64,000 nt of DNA from Nephrocerus scutellatus (taxonomy: Eukaryota > Arthropoda > Insecta > Diptera > Pipunculidae), in contig OX352762.1 in the NCBI GenBank assembly GCA_947095585.1, forward strand, positions 13,309,969-13,373,968, in the 5' to 3' direction. The notes under the pieces were generated by a model. The model saw only the letters and a list, made by a program, of their open reading frames with translations, searched no databases and was not told where the DNA came from. Positions 34,051 through 45,360 of this stretch are shown piece after piece; the stretch's first letter is position 1; every line of letters begins with the position of its first letter. A program made the position numbers and the translations under genes.

Positions 34051-34639
34051 ACGCTGAAGTAAATCAGCGCTTTGTGAAGGGGTCATTGGAACGGTTTGGT
34101 AAATAAAAACAAAATACAAGTTCTTTTATTCACAAATTACAGCATTTATTCCAAACAGCAAGAGTCCACAAATTCACACTGGTGATTACTTTTAATTTAC
34201 ACAAATAACACTTGTATCGAAAGTAACAAAAAAATAACACCGCAGTTTCTACTTGCATGTACTTGTAGCCTGGTAAAGATCAAGTCCCTGCCATGCAGTG
34301 CGGGATATTTATACCCAATTCTGTTCCTTTTGAACTATATAGCAAGAACGAAAACATACAGGTAAATTCTTTCATATAACTTACCAACTGACAAGTACAT
34401 AATAGTAGATACATCAAATGGAATAAACAACACATATAAGTACATAAAAGTAGCACTTTTATGAGTATATACCAGTATAACTACTATTGGAACAGCACGA
34501 CATATAATTACAATCCAGAAAAGTACATAAAGGAATAGTACCTTATACAAGTTCGACATAATTTTATAAACAATATTACTTATATTGAGATATTTTTTTT
34601 TGATTTCTATCCTAGCCCATATGGCAGACACTGCGACCT
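34051..34639. other. No gene recognised
   Basis: AT-rich; open frames on the minus strand (34335-34631) are hydrophobic and low in complexity, with no motif. Confidence 0.45.
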
Positions 34640-36480
34640 GAAAGGTCTATTGTATCTTAGGTTGTCTTTTCTCTAAGAGATGTATCACCTCCATAATAAA
34701 CGATAGTACATCCTTATTCGCAGAATTTCTCAAATCCGCTGTCGAGCATATTTCCTTGCGAAAGATGAGCCTCCTTAACCAATGAAATGCTAGTCATTCA
34801 CAAATAATGTGCTCGGATGACTCTTCATCTTCCGAGCAGAACCTACATTCTGTCTCTGAGCCTACACCAATTTTGTTAGGGTAATGTCGCAAGCCACAAT
34901 GGCCAGTTAGAAAACTCACCAGCTTCCTATTAAAATTAGGGATGTCCTTGTAGGAAAAGTGCCTGATTAACTGCTTGGATTGCCTAAGCAATCCTGGCAG
35001 GATCCATTTGACACCACAGTAGGGTTCAGGTCCAGTGAACGTAAATTCCGAGCCAGTCGTTCATCTGAAGATTCGTTGTCTGCAATTTCCTGATATGTAT
35101 ATAAAAAAAACCGAGTATGACTTGTTAGTGCATGGTAAGAGATTGCAGTGCATTGTAACAGTTTTTGACTGATATTTAGTCCATTAATTTAAACGACAGC
35201 GCTTTAAGTGCTGCCAGGCTATCTGAAAAGATATATATTCTAGCGCCTTTAATTCCTTCATTAAGGATAGTCCCGGCGCGTTCAGCAGAGTTGAAGAGTT
35301 TTCTGACTTTCTTCCTAAGCTTAGCCAGCTGGTCGTTCCAGTGAACCTTTCGTCTAATTTTAGGAATACAGCTATCATGATAGGAAGAGAGCAACACATC
35401 ATTAACTTGATATGCTGCCTTATCTAAGTCCCCTGTGGACAAGCATATCTACTTTAGAAAGGACAAGTCAATGATATGGAATGATTGGTCCGAAGGTCAA
35501 ACCTAATGTGCTGATAGTCTGACAGTGAGGCTTCGTCGGACACATGCCAGCTTACAACGAAGTAAAAGATATATGGACCGGCGAATGTGAGGTTAAATAC
35601 CTCTTTGCGAATCGCATTTATAAGGGTAGGTTTAGATCATTTATTTAGTATATATACATTACTATACTAATAAAATATTCTAAAAGACACCCCTCACCCC
35701 ATCTATTGATGACGCAGCTGCCAGACCTCATGATGTGCATTTGAATTGCATCCTATGAGGTACTGGAGGTTTCTGTTCGGCAGGGCTCTATCAGCTGTTG
35801 GACCTCTAAGAGCGGAATGTTGTCGTCGTCGCCGGGGAAATATGCTGAAGCACTCACGATGTTCTGTGTTCCCCTCTCGGTCGGAAGTTCAATCAACAGT
35901 GCCACCAGGTCTTTCGCTATGAATTCTGGAATAGGAAAAAATTTGATGTTCGTGCCGATCAAGTAGGCTCACCGCATTCACAGTTCCACTTACTTCTCTC
36001 GTTTCGTGCCAAGGCTCTTGGATGAGAACAAGTGTTATATTTTTCTCGGCGAACCGCTTGCTGAGGCTAGCGCTCGTCCCCTTCGCGTGATGCAGGTTCA
36101 CCTATTAAATACCCTGATGGAGCGTATTAGTCCTTCCTAGAGGCTGAAGTTGAAGGGGCGGCTTTAGCTGAGCAAGAGCACTCCCTCTATCCTTACACAT
36201 GCGTAAAGCATGTTTAAGTCACCTTCTCTCTAGCGAGTTCAATTTAATGAAGCCACCTCGGTGTTGATGGAACAGTAGCCCATCTAATGCCTTCCCAATA
36301 GAAGAGGATCCGAATTTTTCCGAGATGACGCTACATGCATCCACGATTGTGAATGCGTCAGAATCAGAAGTAGCTGATTGCATGTCTTCAGTTCTGACGC
36401 ACTCGCGAGTTACAGATGGGTCACGTATGGTTACGCCGCCTGAACTCCGGGTAGGGTTAGTCTGCTGAACAGGAAATTAT
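34640..36480 (-). mobile_element. LINE-L (LOA-like) internally deleted copy: ORF1 start, endonuclease, RNase H and C-terminus, no RT
   Basis: Minus strand from 36480: ORF1 N-terminus (LNSLERR..LKHALRM, about 36190-36250), matching 30110-30270 on the other strand. It passes directly into the endonuclease (VNLHHAKGTSASLSKRFAE and LVLIQEPWHE at 36101-36000, then ASAYFPGDDDN at about 35820-35850). The connector (DLDKAAYQVNDVL, LRKKVRKLFNSAERAG, 35270-35442) runs straight into RNase H (IYIFSDSLAALKAL, about 35190-35240). The C-terminal CRFCSEDEESSEHIIC motif lies at about 34795-34850. The whole RT is missing, as is most of ORF1. Confidence 0.85.
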
Positions 36481-37789
36481 TTAGATAATTCCTAGTTACA
36501 AATTAATTAAAAATAAAAAACTTCACACGCCCAGGTGATGGTTAAATAACACTTTGTGTGGTCACGTACAATCTCACTCTAAGCGACAATACCACGAAAG
36601 AAATACTGCGACACATTAACCTTACACTAATACGTTTATTTATCTAATAATATCCAACGAATTTGCCTATAAACTTAATTTTCCACAACTACCTTTATAT
36701 ATGAACTTCTTTTAAACTGAAATTGAAATTTTCTCCTTAGACCAAGAAAAAAGTGAACCAAAAAATTACTACGAACAAATTGGATTAAAGCAGGACGTCA
36801 AGTGTAAGAACGAAGCAATTAACGAAAAAGCAGAACCAGAATGCTTCAGAAAATCCCTCAGCATCCTTGGGTCTGTGTTGCAATTGCACCCTATCTTGAA
36901 ATTGCTTCAGTGATTTTTATGAGAAATTCAAGTTTTAGTTCAAAAAGCACTTTGAGCACGGGAGGCGATGAAGGCCTCAAACATAAACTGTAGTAGTAGC
37001 TGCCGTCGCGAAAAGAATATCACCCCCTGTTACATGGCCATGGCAACCGCATTTGCATTCAAATGTTTCGAGTGACTCGCGAGATTTCTATAAAGCAATC
37101 CGATGCACCACCGCCTTTGCGTCACAATGATAGCCATGGGACGAATTTGCAACGCGACGAAAATGTCTTTGACGTTTTTGAAGCTATTTTCTTATTTTAA
37201 ATGGAACAGACAAAACGCGATTCCTGCTCGACTGTTTATGGAATGAAATGTTTAAAAGGTCAAGAAGTGGGAGTTAGGTAGGAGTGGGAGAAAATTAGGC
37301 TTTCCCTCCATTAATTTGATTTTCCTCTTGAGAGAATAACGCCGGAAAAATTGTATGTACTGTAATATTTTCGTCTTCGTATTTTGTAGGATTTTCTTTT
37401 CAAGTTTTCCATCCACTTTGTTCACGGATTTTTTGAGCTAGCGTTACACTTCGAGATGGTATCAAATATTTTTAATCTCCAGATGTCGTCGCAGCAACAC
37501 AAAGTATACAAAATCCAAAAGGACTTGTTATGTTCTGGCTGGTTTTAAGGAAATTTCTTTCTAGTGACTTTGATAGAAAGCAGATTTCCTTTGTCGCTTG
37601 TCAACTGGTAGCGATGGTTTTTTTTTTATATGGACGGTATAAATAAATTAATTTTCGGTCTGTTGACTGTAATTATGATAATTAACATAAATGAAGATCC
37701 TTATAATTATGCGATGGTTTTTGTTGTAAGAAAATATTTTTTCTCTTGTAGGTAGCTTTGTAATAAGAGTCCTGCTTACTTACTTTACT
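36481..37789. other. No gene recognised
   Basis: AT-rich; a T run near 37619-37629. No motif found. Confidence 0.5.
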
Positions 37790-38530
37790 TATGTCCTATA
37801 TTCTCTTGTGATTCATAGGGCATCTTCTTCGTCTACGCGCCATCGCGTGTGGATCCTGGCAATGAGCTTCAGCTCTCTCCAACTCATCCCCAATTGCCGT
37901 GACTCTTCCTCAACTGTTCTGCGCCGTGTATTTCTCGGACGACCAGTTCTTCTACCATTCTGAGATAAGGCATTCCATTGCATTCCGTAGTTTGCTATGG
38001 AACTGTTGCCTTTTCAGAGTGTATGACCAATCTAGTGTCACTTCCGTCGTTGGACGGTTGTGCCTATTGGTATATGACCCGTTCTGGTTAGGCCAGAAAA
38101 CGCTTAAGATGTTCCATAGGCACCTATTTACGAACGCTTGTAATCTTTTTGTGATAGTAGGTCACCTACCAAGTGATGCACCAATACTTGCTGCACGCAG
38201 CTTTGTATTTAAGCTGATCGCATTGCTTCGCCAAGTCATGGACATCATTCCAAATACTGATTTTGCTTAGCCGATTCGGTTGACAATATCCGGTTCGGTT
38301 CCACCTTCGGTCGAGACAATACTCCCAAGATATTTGAAAATCTCTACTATCTCTGCCGGCTGTCCATCAATGTTAACTTGAGTTACTGAGTTAGTGCCTA
38401 GGTTAATGATTTTGGTTTTGGCAGTACATTTGTTGTCATTTGGTGCAGCTTCATAATCCTGTGTGAGAATAAACAAACGTCGTCAGTGTAGTCCAGATGT
38501 TTGAGTTGAGATGTAAGAGTCCAACGAATT
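37790..38530 (-). mobile_element. LINE-A 3' part
   Basis: Minus strand from 38530: an open stretch with FKYLGSIVSTEGGTEPDIVNRIG (38267-38345), then the C-terminal region down to SWRELKLIARIHTRWRVD (about 37820-37880). The 3' end has a short AAGTAAGTAAG-like tail near 37770-37790. The GGTEPD block is the LINE-A counterpart of the GGTELD block at 39720. RT palm missing; stops present. Confidence 0.8.
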
Positions 38531-38584
38531 CTTCAGTTTCCAGTAGATATAGCTGCGCGAAGCACATCGCTAATCACTAATAAA

Positions 38585-38750
38585 AAAAAGAACGACGACG
38601 ACCACGGCAACGAAAATGGCTAAACGATTTAAGAATTTTCTCATGGATAATATGCTCACTGTATAGGGCTCGAGCTACACAGCAGCTAGCTGTCCAAATA
38701 TAATGCTGACAGCAATCCAGGAGGTGCGGTGGACGGGGAATGGAATGATC
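38585..38750 (+). mobile_element. LINE-B 5'-end fragment
   Basis: Plus-strand counterpart of 16950-17100 (-): AACGACGACGACCACGGCAACG, ATTTAAGAATTTTCTCATGG, CACTGTATAGGGCTCGAGC and CAGGAGGTGCGGTGGA are shared. It covers the leader and the very start of the endonuclease only. Confidence 0.85.
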
Positions 38751-38944
38751 AACATATGTTGTGCTAATAATTTCTGGTAAGCCTACAAGGACTGCCTGAA
38801 AACATACAAGAAGTATCAGCAAAGCTAAACGACGTTCCTGGATAGAGTTGTGACAGTTCATTGTGTCCACAAAGGAATCGGCTAGAATATGTAAGATTCT
38901 ATACAACGACAGCTCTTGTCCGACCCTTATAAAAAGACCGTATG

Positions 38945-39230
38945 GCAGTTGGTCAGAATCAACGACTGAAGCTCTTAGTAAATACCCACTTTCCCGCATG
39001 TAAGAACTTGGACTCGAAGCTTCGAAGATACGGTCGTATCAAAATACCAGAATGCTTACCTAAAAGGCAGGTCCACAGAGACAGCCCTCCACGAGTTAGT
39101 ACGCACAATTGGACCTTTCCATTTAATCCCTTAAGCAATACACCATTGCCACCTTTCTCGATATAGAAGGCGTCTTTACCAAATTCCACATTGATGCTAT
39201 TCATGAGGCTTTCACTCAGTTAGAGAGCAA
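38945..39230 (+). mobile_element. LINE-L (LOA-like) RT N-terminal fragment
   Basis: LKLLVNTHFPACKN (about 38965-39005) equals the ELLMETHFPES position of the 10.3-kb copy. QNAYLKGRSTETALHELVRTI (39048-39110) and ATFLDIEGVF-like sequence (39140-39180) follow in another frame. The element ends near 39230, where LINE-A begins. Confidence 0.75.
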
Positions 39231-39239
39231 CTCGTAATA

Positions 39240-39910
39240 AGGTGTACCTGTTTTTTATCGATTGCAAAAATGCTTATGATAGCGTATGAAACCGACACAT
39301 TCTAAAGAAAATCGTATAGCTGTTATAAGGATACATATCAGGGTGGTAGATGGTAGTAGGTGTTGCATAGTGGTAAGGTGTCAGTCCCTACTTGAAGTCC
39401 AAAGTGGTGTACGACAAGGCTGATTAGTGTCACCACTGCTATTCTGGTCATCTGCAGGAATGTTATTCGTACTACTCTTACGACTAACAACAATGGTATA
39501 TAGTGGAATTTGACATTGCAGCTAAAACACTTGGACTACTCTGACGACATTTATTTGCTTCCACATAGAATAATGGAACTGAATAGTATGATGCACAGCC
39601 TAAAAGTGGAAGATAGCATGGGGTATGAATTAATCTCTCCACCGATCTATTTAATTTGGAGGACAACCGGTAGAGAAAAATTTTAACTTCCTTTATATGG
39701 GAAGTATTGTCTCGACCGATGGTGGCACCGAACTTGATGTAGGCAACAATATCGAGAAGGCCAAAGCTGCATTTGCAATGCTATCTAAAATCTGGAAAGG
39801 CAATGTTTACAGTGCCAAGCTGTGACTGCCACCCCTCCAACGTTGAGCCAAAACTAATGTATGGGTGTTGTACTTGTGGAAGATCTGCAATGTTGCTTTA
39901 GAATACAATT
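39240..39910 (+). mobile_element. LINE-A RT fragment
   Basis: Starts with VYLFFIDCKNAYDSV (39244-39290), the motif A block, then VRQG.LVSPLLF (about 39410-39440), LKHLDYSDDIYLL in shifted frames (39522-39560) with YADD changed to YSDD, and YMGSIVSTDGGTELDV (39690-39740), SKIWKGNVYS (39785-39815). Frameshifts are frequent. The left border abuts a LOA fragment. Confidence 0.8.
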
Positions 39911-41974
39911 TATTGTTTAAATTAATATTTTTTACCTGATTTGCAATTAGTTACTAGGCAGATAGGTTTCACGCCTTTTTGTGAACAATACTTCTTAGTA
40001 CAAATAATCGTTCGTTATTAAAACAACATTTTGTTAACCCATAACTTATTCTTTCATTGTTTTTTTTTTTGCAAGCCGCTTCTTATGGCAATTTTAAAAG
40101 TAGCAAGGTTAAAGTTAAAGGTTAACGCATATTCATCACCCGGCTTCATGTCCCTTAAGTCTCAATTTCACTACCAAGCCAAGCAACAATCTACCACATT
40201 ATTTTGCGTTGAACTTTCTCACGAGTTATATAAGGGAAGACAATTACCATTGGGTACAATTTACAATACAAGTAGGTATCAAGAGCGCACCCAAGGAGAT
40301 ATCCATCGCGGACGACACGTTAAACTTTTGGGTCGTTGCCGGTGTTGGTTGGGTCGTAACATCTGACATGTGAGCAAAATTTATGGAAATTCTTACCACA
40401 ATCTTCAAAAGGGGATGAACTGAGTAGTAATTTTGCGAATTATGAAAATTATAATAAAAACTCTTTTCGTATATTGCAACACCACAGAAAGTTTATCTTT
40501 CTTATCTTTCACCAAGAAAAACACGTCGCGCATTGTCGCAGATGCTGACAGAAGACAAGTGTCAATCAAGACTGTTTTATGTTAGATTCACACCCTAAAC
40601 ACTTCACCAACTTTTTCCCAAATAATCACACACACATATTATAATAGTTTACTGCTTCCCTTTCACCCTATTCAAGCCGATAACCGACCCGTCTCAACAT
40701 GACGCGCCTCCACAAGATGCTAGAAAGAAATTAATTCAGCAAAAACTCCCGACATTGCTTGGAGTACTCCTGCAACAGCTGATTATGTTCCCTTGTCAAA
40801 GAATGGCGGCAGTCATCAGTCTTTCGTCCCAGCACATCATAACCCAAGAACTCGCTGTGCCACGCCGAGCGTTGTAGACACACTACGCTGTCTCTGTTCT
40901 CTATCCCTCCATGTATCGAAATTACCTCCTGGGGAGCAGCACGAAACAAAAAACACGATAAATGCCGAAACGAAACTTTTCCAAGATATTAGCAAATTTC
41001 CGGGATGGCAAAAGTTTTGCTCAAACCGCGGATTGATAAGCAGCCGCTGTTAGTAAAGTTTATGCCGTGTACAACACACAGACAACAGCAGCAAACTGGT
41101 AAAGAGGGAATTTTTTGCCACGCGTCGCGCATCACTTTAGGTCGATAATACTCCCGATGGTGCAATGTCGTCCTACATGTGGCAGTGTGGCAACGCTCCT
41201 ACCACCACTTTTACCGAAGTTGCGGAGATTCCTTACAATCTCGCCTCTACTTGGTAACAAATTTCGACGGCATAAGAACCCTTGTGTGGGGGCGGCACAA
41301 ATCAGTTGTGTTTCGTTGTTGAATATTTTAGCGCAATGGAAGCAAAGCAAAAGCACAAAAGAAATATTCCATCCTGGTACTTAATTGTGTTGTGTGTTGT
41401 GTGACCGGTAAACTTTGTAAGTCTGAAATTTCTGATTGGATCTCTTGTTCGATATTTGTTGTACACGTAAAAATTTCAGACAAGTTCTTACACTACCGTT
41501 TTTGGAGAAAGGCGTGACGCTAAGAACATCATTGTGAAAATATTGAATTTTATTTGTTGTGTCCTTAACTTTCATGCATTTCTTGTTTTAAAATAATAAA
41601 TGGACGGCTTTGTACTATTTACGTGCGAAACAAAATCGAAAACAATAACCGCAGCAAACTAACAAACGATGAAAATTTAAAATACTTTTAATTCGAAGAA
41701 GGTGAATTCCTTAACGAAACACCATTCGTGTAATCTTAGAAGCGAAGGGTATTCGAGGGCAAAAAAATATTTGACGAAAGTATTCAAGCAGCTAAAGTGT
41801 CTAAACATATGACGATGGGCAAAAATGCATAGAGCTGGCAGCAAATAAAAATTTGGTAGCTGAGTGAGAATCTATCAGATTTACGTTCAACCTTATCCCA
41901 ACTGAGTACAAAGTCGCATACACTCATATAATCTCAGAGCGGATCGCAATCGCTTATTAAAAGTTCAACGAAAA
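39911..41974. other. No gene recognised
   Basis: Several overlapping open frames between 40730 and 41400 on both strands, none with a recognisable domain. Slightly richer in G+C near 40860-41280 than its flanks. May be unique host sequence. Confidence 0.45.
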
Positions 41975-43110
41975 ACCAAAAAAAAAACTTCATTTTTCGG
42001 GCACAAACTTTTATATATTCATCGATGCACGCCTCACCGTCGTTAAATATTTGTTAATAATCGCCAAAATATCTGTTTTTGAGGTCGGGGCTATTCAAAG
42101 AATTTTCTTTTTTCCACGCTTCACAAGCGCCACACGCGACTCGCGACACGCGTCAAATCCGCGGGATATCAAAATGGGCCACTGATATTGAGCCGCTCAC
42201 ACAATTTCAGCCCTTTAGGTCATGCGAAAGGTGGTTAAAAAATACCTCAAAAACCGGGAAAATGGCGCGATTTCAAACCATCAGACGTGCAACATGCGAA
42301 ACGTGACACGCTCCATACGTGAAATATAAAAAATGATATATTGGACTTAGATACTCACAGCTTGGATTCTTCAGCTCTCTAGGTTGTGTGGAACGTGATT
42401 AAAAAGGACCTCAATGACGTCGAAAAAATATTTCAACTCATCACACGCGACACGCGTCATACTTGGAACATAAAAATTGTTTATTTTGGAATAAGACACT
42501 CACAAAACTTCAGCTCTCTAGGTCGTACAGAAGTTGGTTAAAAAGGACATCAAAAAAGTCAAAAAAAAGTTCAAACCATCAAACGCGCCACACGCGACCC
42601 GACATGCGTCATACTTAGAATATAAAATATGCAATTTTGGACTTAAATACTAGGTCGTGTCTTCTTTTTTTCCTTTACTCCGCGTTCTACAAACGCCCGC
42701 GAACGAACTCGATTTATCGCCTGAGGTTTCAAGAGACGCCACCCTCTATCCTGGGATCTTGCTTCCTCTTCTTTTGTCCTTTTCCATGTCTTGTTAGGAC
42801 GGCAAATTTGGCGGCATCCGCGTGGATTCCAATAGAGCACTAGTTTCGTAATATCGTCCGCTGGCTTTCTCAAAGTGTGGCCAATCCAGCTCCATTTTCG
42901 TCGGCTGATGGTGATCGTTTGGAAGTTGGCTAAAAAGGACCTCAAAAAAGTCGAACAAACAAAACTTTTCAGCAATCACACGGGCCACACGCGACACGCG
43001 TCATACTCGGAACGGAATATAAAAAATGCTATTTTGGACTTAGACACTCACAAAATTTCCGCTCTCTAGGTCGTGTGGTGGCTAAAAAGAACCTCAAAGT
43101 GGTCGAAAAT
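41975..43110 (+). repeat. DINE/Helentron-like element: leader plus about five 148-bp tandem units (array A)
   Basis: Leader 41975-42130 matches 15630-15833. Then units follow, anchored by CTCTCTAGGT at 42217, 42381, 42530, 42652 and 43072. Each unit also carries CACACGCGACACGCGTCATAC, GGAATATAAAAAATG, TTTTGGACTTAGACACTCAC and GTTAAAAAGGACCTCAAAAA. A LINE-A fragment splits unit four. The first unit is most like the first unit of the second array at 62555. About 150-bp internal tandem repeats are known from DINE-1/Helentron elements of acalyptrate flies; I did not find both termini. Confidence 0.75.
42661..42918 (-). mobile_element. LINE-A 3' end, 5'-truncated, inserted in array A
   Basis: Minus strand: WSWIGHTLRKPADDITKLVL (about 42835-42895), WNPRGCRQICRPNKTWKRT, SRAFVERG. 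It terminates shortly after the stop with an A-rich run (complement of CTTCTTTTTTTCC at 42661). The tandem unit resumes at 42919, so this is a classical 5'-truncated target-primed insertion. A short TCGTGT/TCGTTT pair at the borders may be a degraded target duplication. Confidence 0.85.
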
Positions 43111-43144
43111 ACAGACAAAAAGTGGTCAAGTCAAGTTAAATAAA

Positions 43145-43275
43145 AGTTTTTAAAAAGCAGCCAAGTCTTGGATTCATATTTAAGTAATGATATGAGGGTG
43201 TGACTAATATCTTCTACATCTGTAGTAGTAAGCAATGGTATGAGGGTATGACTATTGTCGTCTACACCAATTGTG
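43145..43275 (-). mobile_element. LINE-B RT C-terminal scrap
   Basis: AAGCAGCCAAGTCTTGGATTC and ATGATATGAGGGTGTGACTA match 2640-2700 (AAGCACCCAAGTCTCGGATCC, TTGGTATGATCATTGTCTTA). A second, partial repeat of the same words follows at 43225-43270. Confidence 0.6.
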
Positions 43276-43429
43276 TTTTTTTTTTGTTATGAACACAGGC
43301 TGAAGTGATTTGCACCCTTATAATGCTTATCCTTTAAGGGCCAACTATAATATACTTAAGTTGGATGATGTAAAGACTCATTAAGACACTGTGGTCGTTA
43401 GGAAATTATGGAGATGAGAGGAAAAGCTG

Positions 43430-44490
43430 AGTTGCCTATGCACATGTTTCTTAAATAGCTGCAGATCATACAAAGGCGGAAACACAAGGTAGGGCAATTT
43501 ATTCCACATAATTATTGTACGGCTAGAGAAGGAAATTCTGAATTGGTTGGTACGCCTAATGGTAGGACCGTGGGCTCGAGTTAAGGCACGATTACTGCGG
43601 ATACGTTAGAGAATAGGTGGGATGTGACAATCTGGAAAAATTCCTACGATGATTCGATTGTTTTCGCGATATTTACTTCAACAGTAAGTTTTATCGTACG
43701 GTTCTGAATTCTGTCTAATAGATTTAAAGTGGTCTTTGCGGCACCTGCCCTGATAATACAATTTTTTTCAAGTTAAGGCCGATATACCCTTGTATATTGT
43801 AGACAAATCTGAGTATGTGAAATAAGTCTTGCAACGTTTTAGGAAACCTATACATTTGGCAGCATTTTAATTGAGATGGTGAATATGTGGTCGTTCCACC
43901 GAGGCTTGTTGTTGATGCATATACCGAGTAATGCGAGTTTTTCAGTTTCTTTAATGGAATATCCATTAATAGATTAAGGTGCGGGTTTTAAATTACGCTA
44001 TGACGACAGAAGAAAGCATTGGGGTTTGAAAGCATTAATTTCAACTATTGTGAGTTCCCAGCTGGAATAACATCTTTACTGGCGATGAAGAAGGGCGTGT
44101 CGTAAGGGTGAAATAAATTAAAAAGCTAAGAGTGCTGTCGTCAGCAAAATAATGAATCGGATTATAACTATCGAATAGGATATCATTAACGAAAATCAGA
44201 AAGATTGTCGAAGACAGAACCTTAGAGAACACCGGCATTTATGCGATGAACATTGCATTTAAAACCTTATAATAAGACCCTGATTGAATAGTCCAATCAA
44301 GCAGCGCCTTATCAATTCCATTGGCGTTTTTTTTCGACAAAAGAGCTTGATGCCAGACTCTCTCAAATGCCTTGGAAATTTCGAGTCCAATAACTTTGCT
44401 TTCACCAAATTTGTGAATAGACTGGTTCTACTTTTCAGTGAGATAAGCCATCAGATCGCCTGTAGAAAGTTTCCTTCGAAAACCGTACTG
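43430..44490 (-). mobile_element. LINE-C RT remnant with intact YFADD
   Basis: Minus strand from 44490: YGFRRKLSTGDLMAYL-like entry (44400-44470), LEISKAFERVWHQALLSK (about 44320-44380), FLIFVNDILFDS and NPIHYFADDSTLSF (about 44110-44200) with the two catalytic aspartates kept. Then come GFLKRCKTYFTYSDLSTIYKG (43770-43840), a RNRTIKL-like block and WNKLP-type C-terminus (43480-43530). Stops and frameshifts separate the blocks. It abuts LINE-B at 44497. Confidence 0.8.
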
Positions 44491-44496
44491 CTGCTG

Positions 44497-45360
44497 TAAT
44501 GGTTAAATTCCTAGATTCGAAGAATCTTTACCGACTTATAGTATGCTATGTTAGCTTTAAGCAATCATGCGTCTATTTATGGTTCCATGATATTATCGAC
44601 TTTTACAACTGACCTGAGATAGTTAGTGGGGTGCACTCCGTTATATTGAAATCTCGGATAATTTTCTCCAATACCTGCTTAATGGGCAAAATCTTATCAG
44701 TTTGCGTGGGACAAACACCTACTGGTATGGACCCATGATGTCTTGGGCATATGGTACTCGGTTCTCAACAAAGTTGTACCACGATAGTTGGTTGTGATAT
44801 CTTCTTTCTAATGTATAGGGCACTAACTTCATATTTTCTAGAATTCTGGCGTCGTTTTATGCTGCCACACTTGCACTTTTGGTTCATGAACAGCTTGGTG
44901 TAATGCAGGCTCTCGAGATTTAATCCATGATGCCATTTCATCCCGTTGCCTAATTGTGTTTGAGTCAACTTATAAATCTGCTAAAGTATTAAGTGATTGT
45001 TGGCGGTACTACAGTGTAATTGGTGGAGCCCCCAGATTCTCAGTTTGTCGCTCAGTCACTAGTTTACCATAATCATCGAAAAAGTCGTTTCGATCTTTAC
45101 GACTTCTGCCTATAAGAGCGAGTCATTTAGTACTTAATGGCAGTATATTAAAGTTAAGTCAATTTCTCTTCTACGCCAGGTGGTTTGTGGACATTCTTAC
45201 GGGCAAACTATTTACTTGCAAGAACATCTTTACTTGCTATTGTCTCTAAGACATAAGTGTGTAAACTATGGATGCAGATATACTGCCTGAATGCTGGCTC
45301 GCAACCTATTTTTGCGTTCACAATGATTTTTTTATCGGACCGAGGGCAGGCGCGGAGTGA
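44497..45360 (-). mobile_element. LINE-B, heavily eroded copy
   Basis: Word-level matches to the main copy in the same order: TACTGGTATGGACCCATGATG (3390-3405 counterpart), GTTGTACCACGATAGTTGGT, ACGACTTCTGCCTATAAGAG, TGGTTTGTGGACATTCTTACG and TACTGCCTGAATGCTGGCTC (4589 counterpart). All domains are shortened and no frame is open for long. Clearly older than the other LINE-B copies. Confidence 0.75.

Noticed and set aside
40793..41384. Cluster of overlapping open frames at 40.7-41.4 kb as a host gene
   Set aside because: Frames overlap on both strands, lack conserved blocks and visible splice structure; not enough support.
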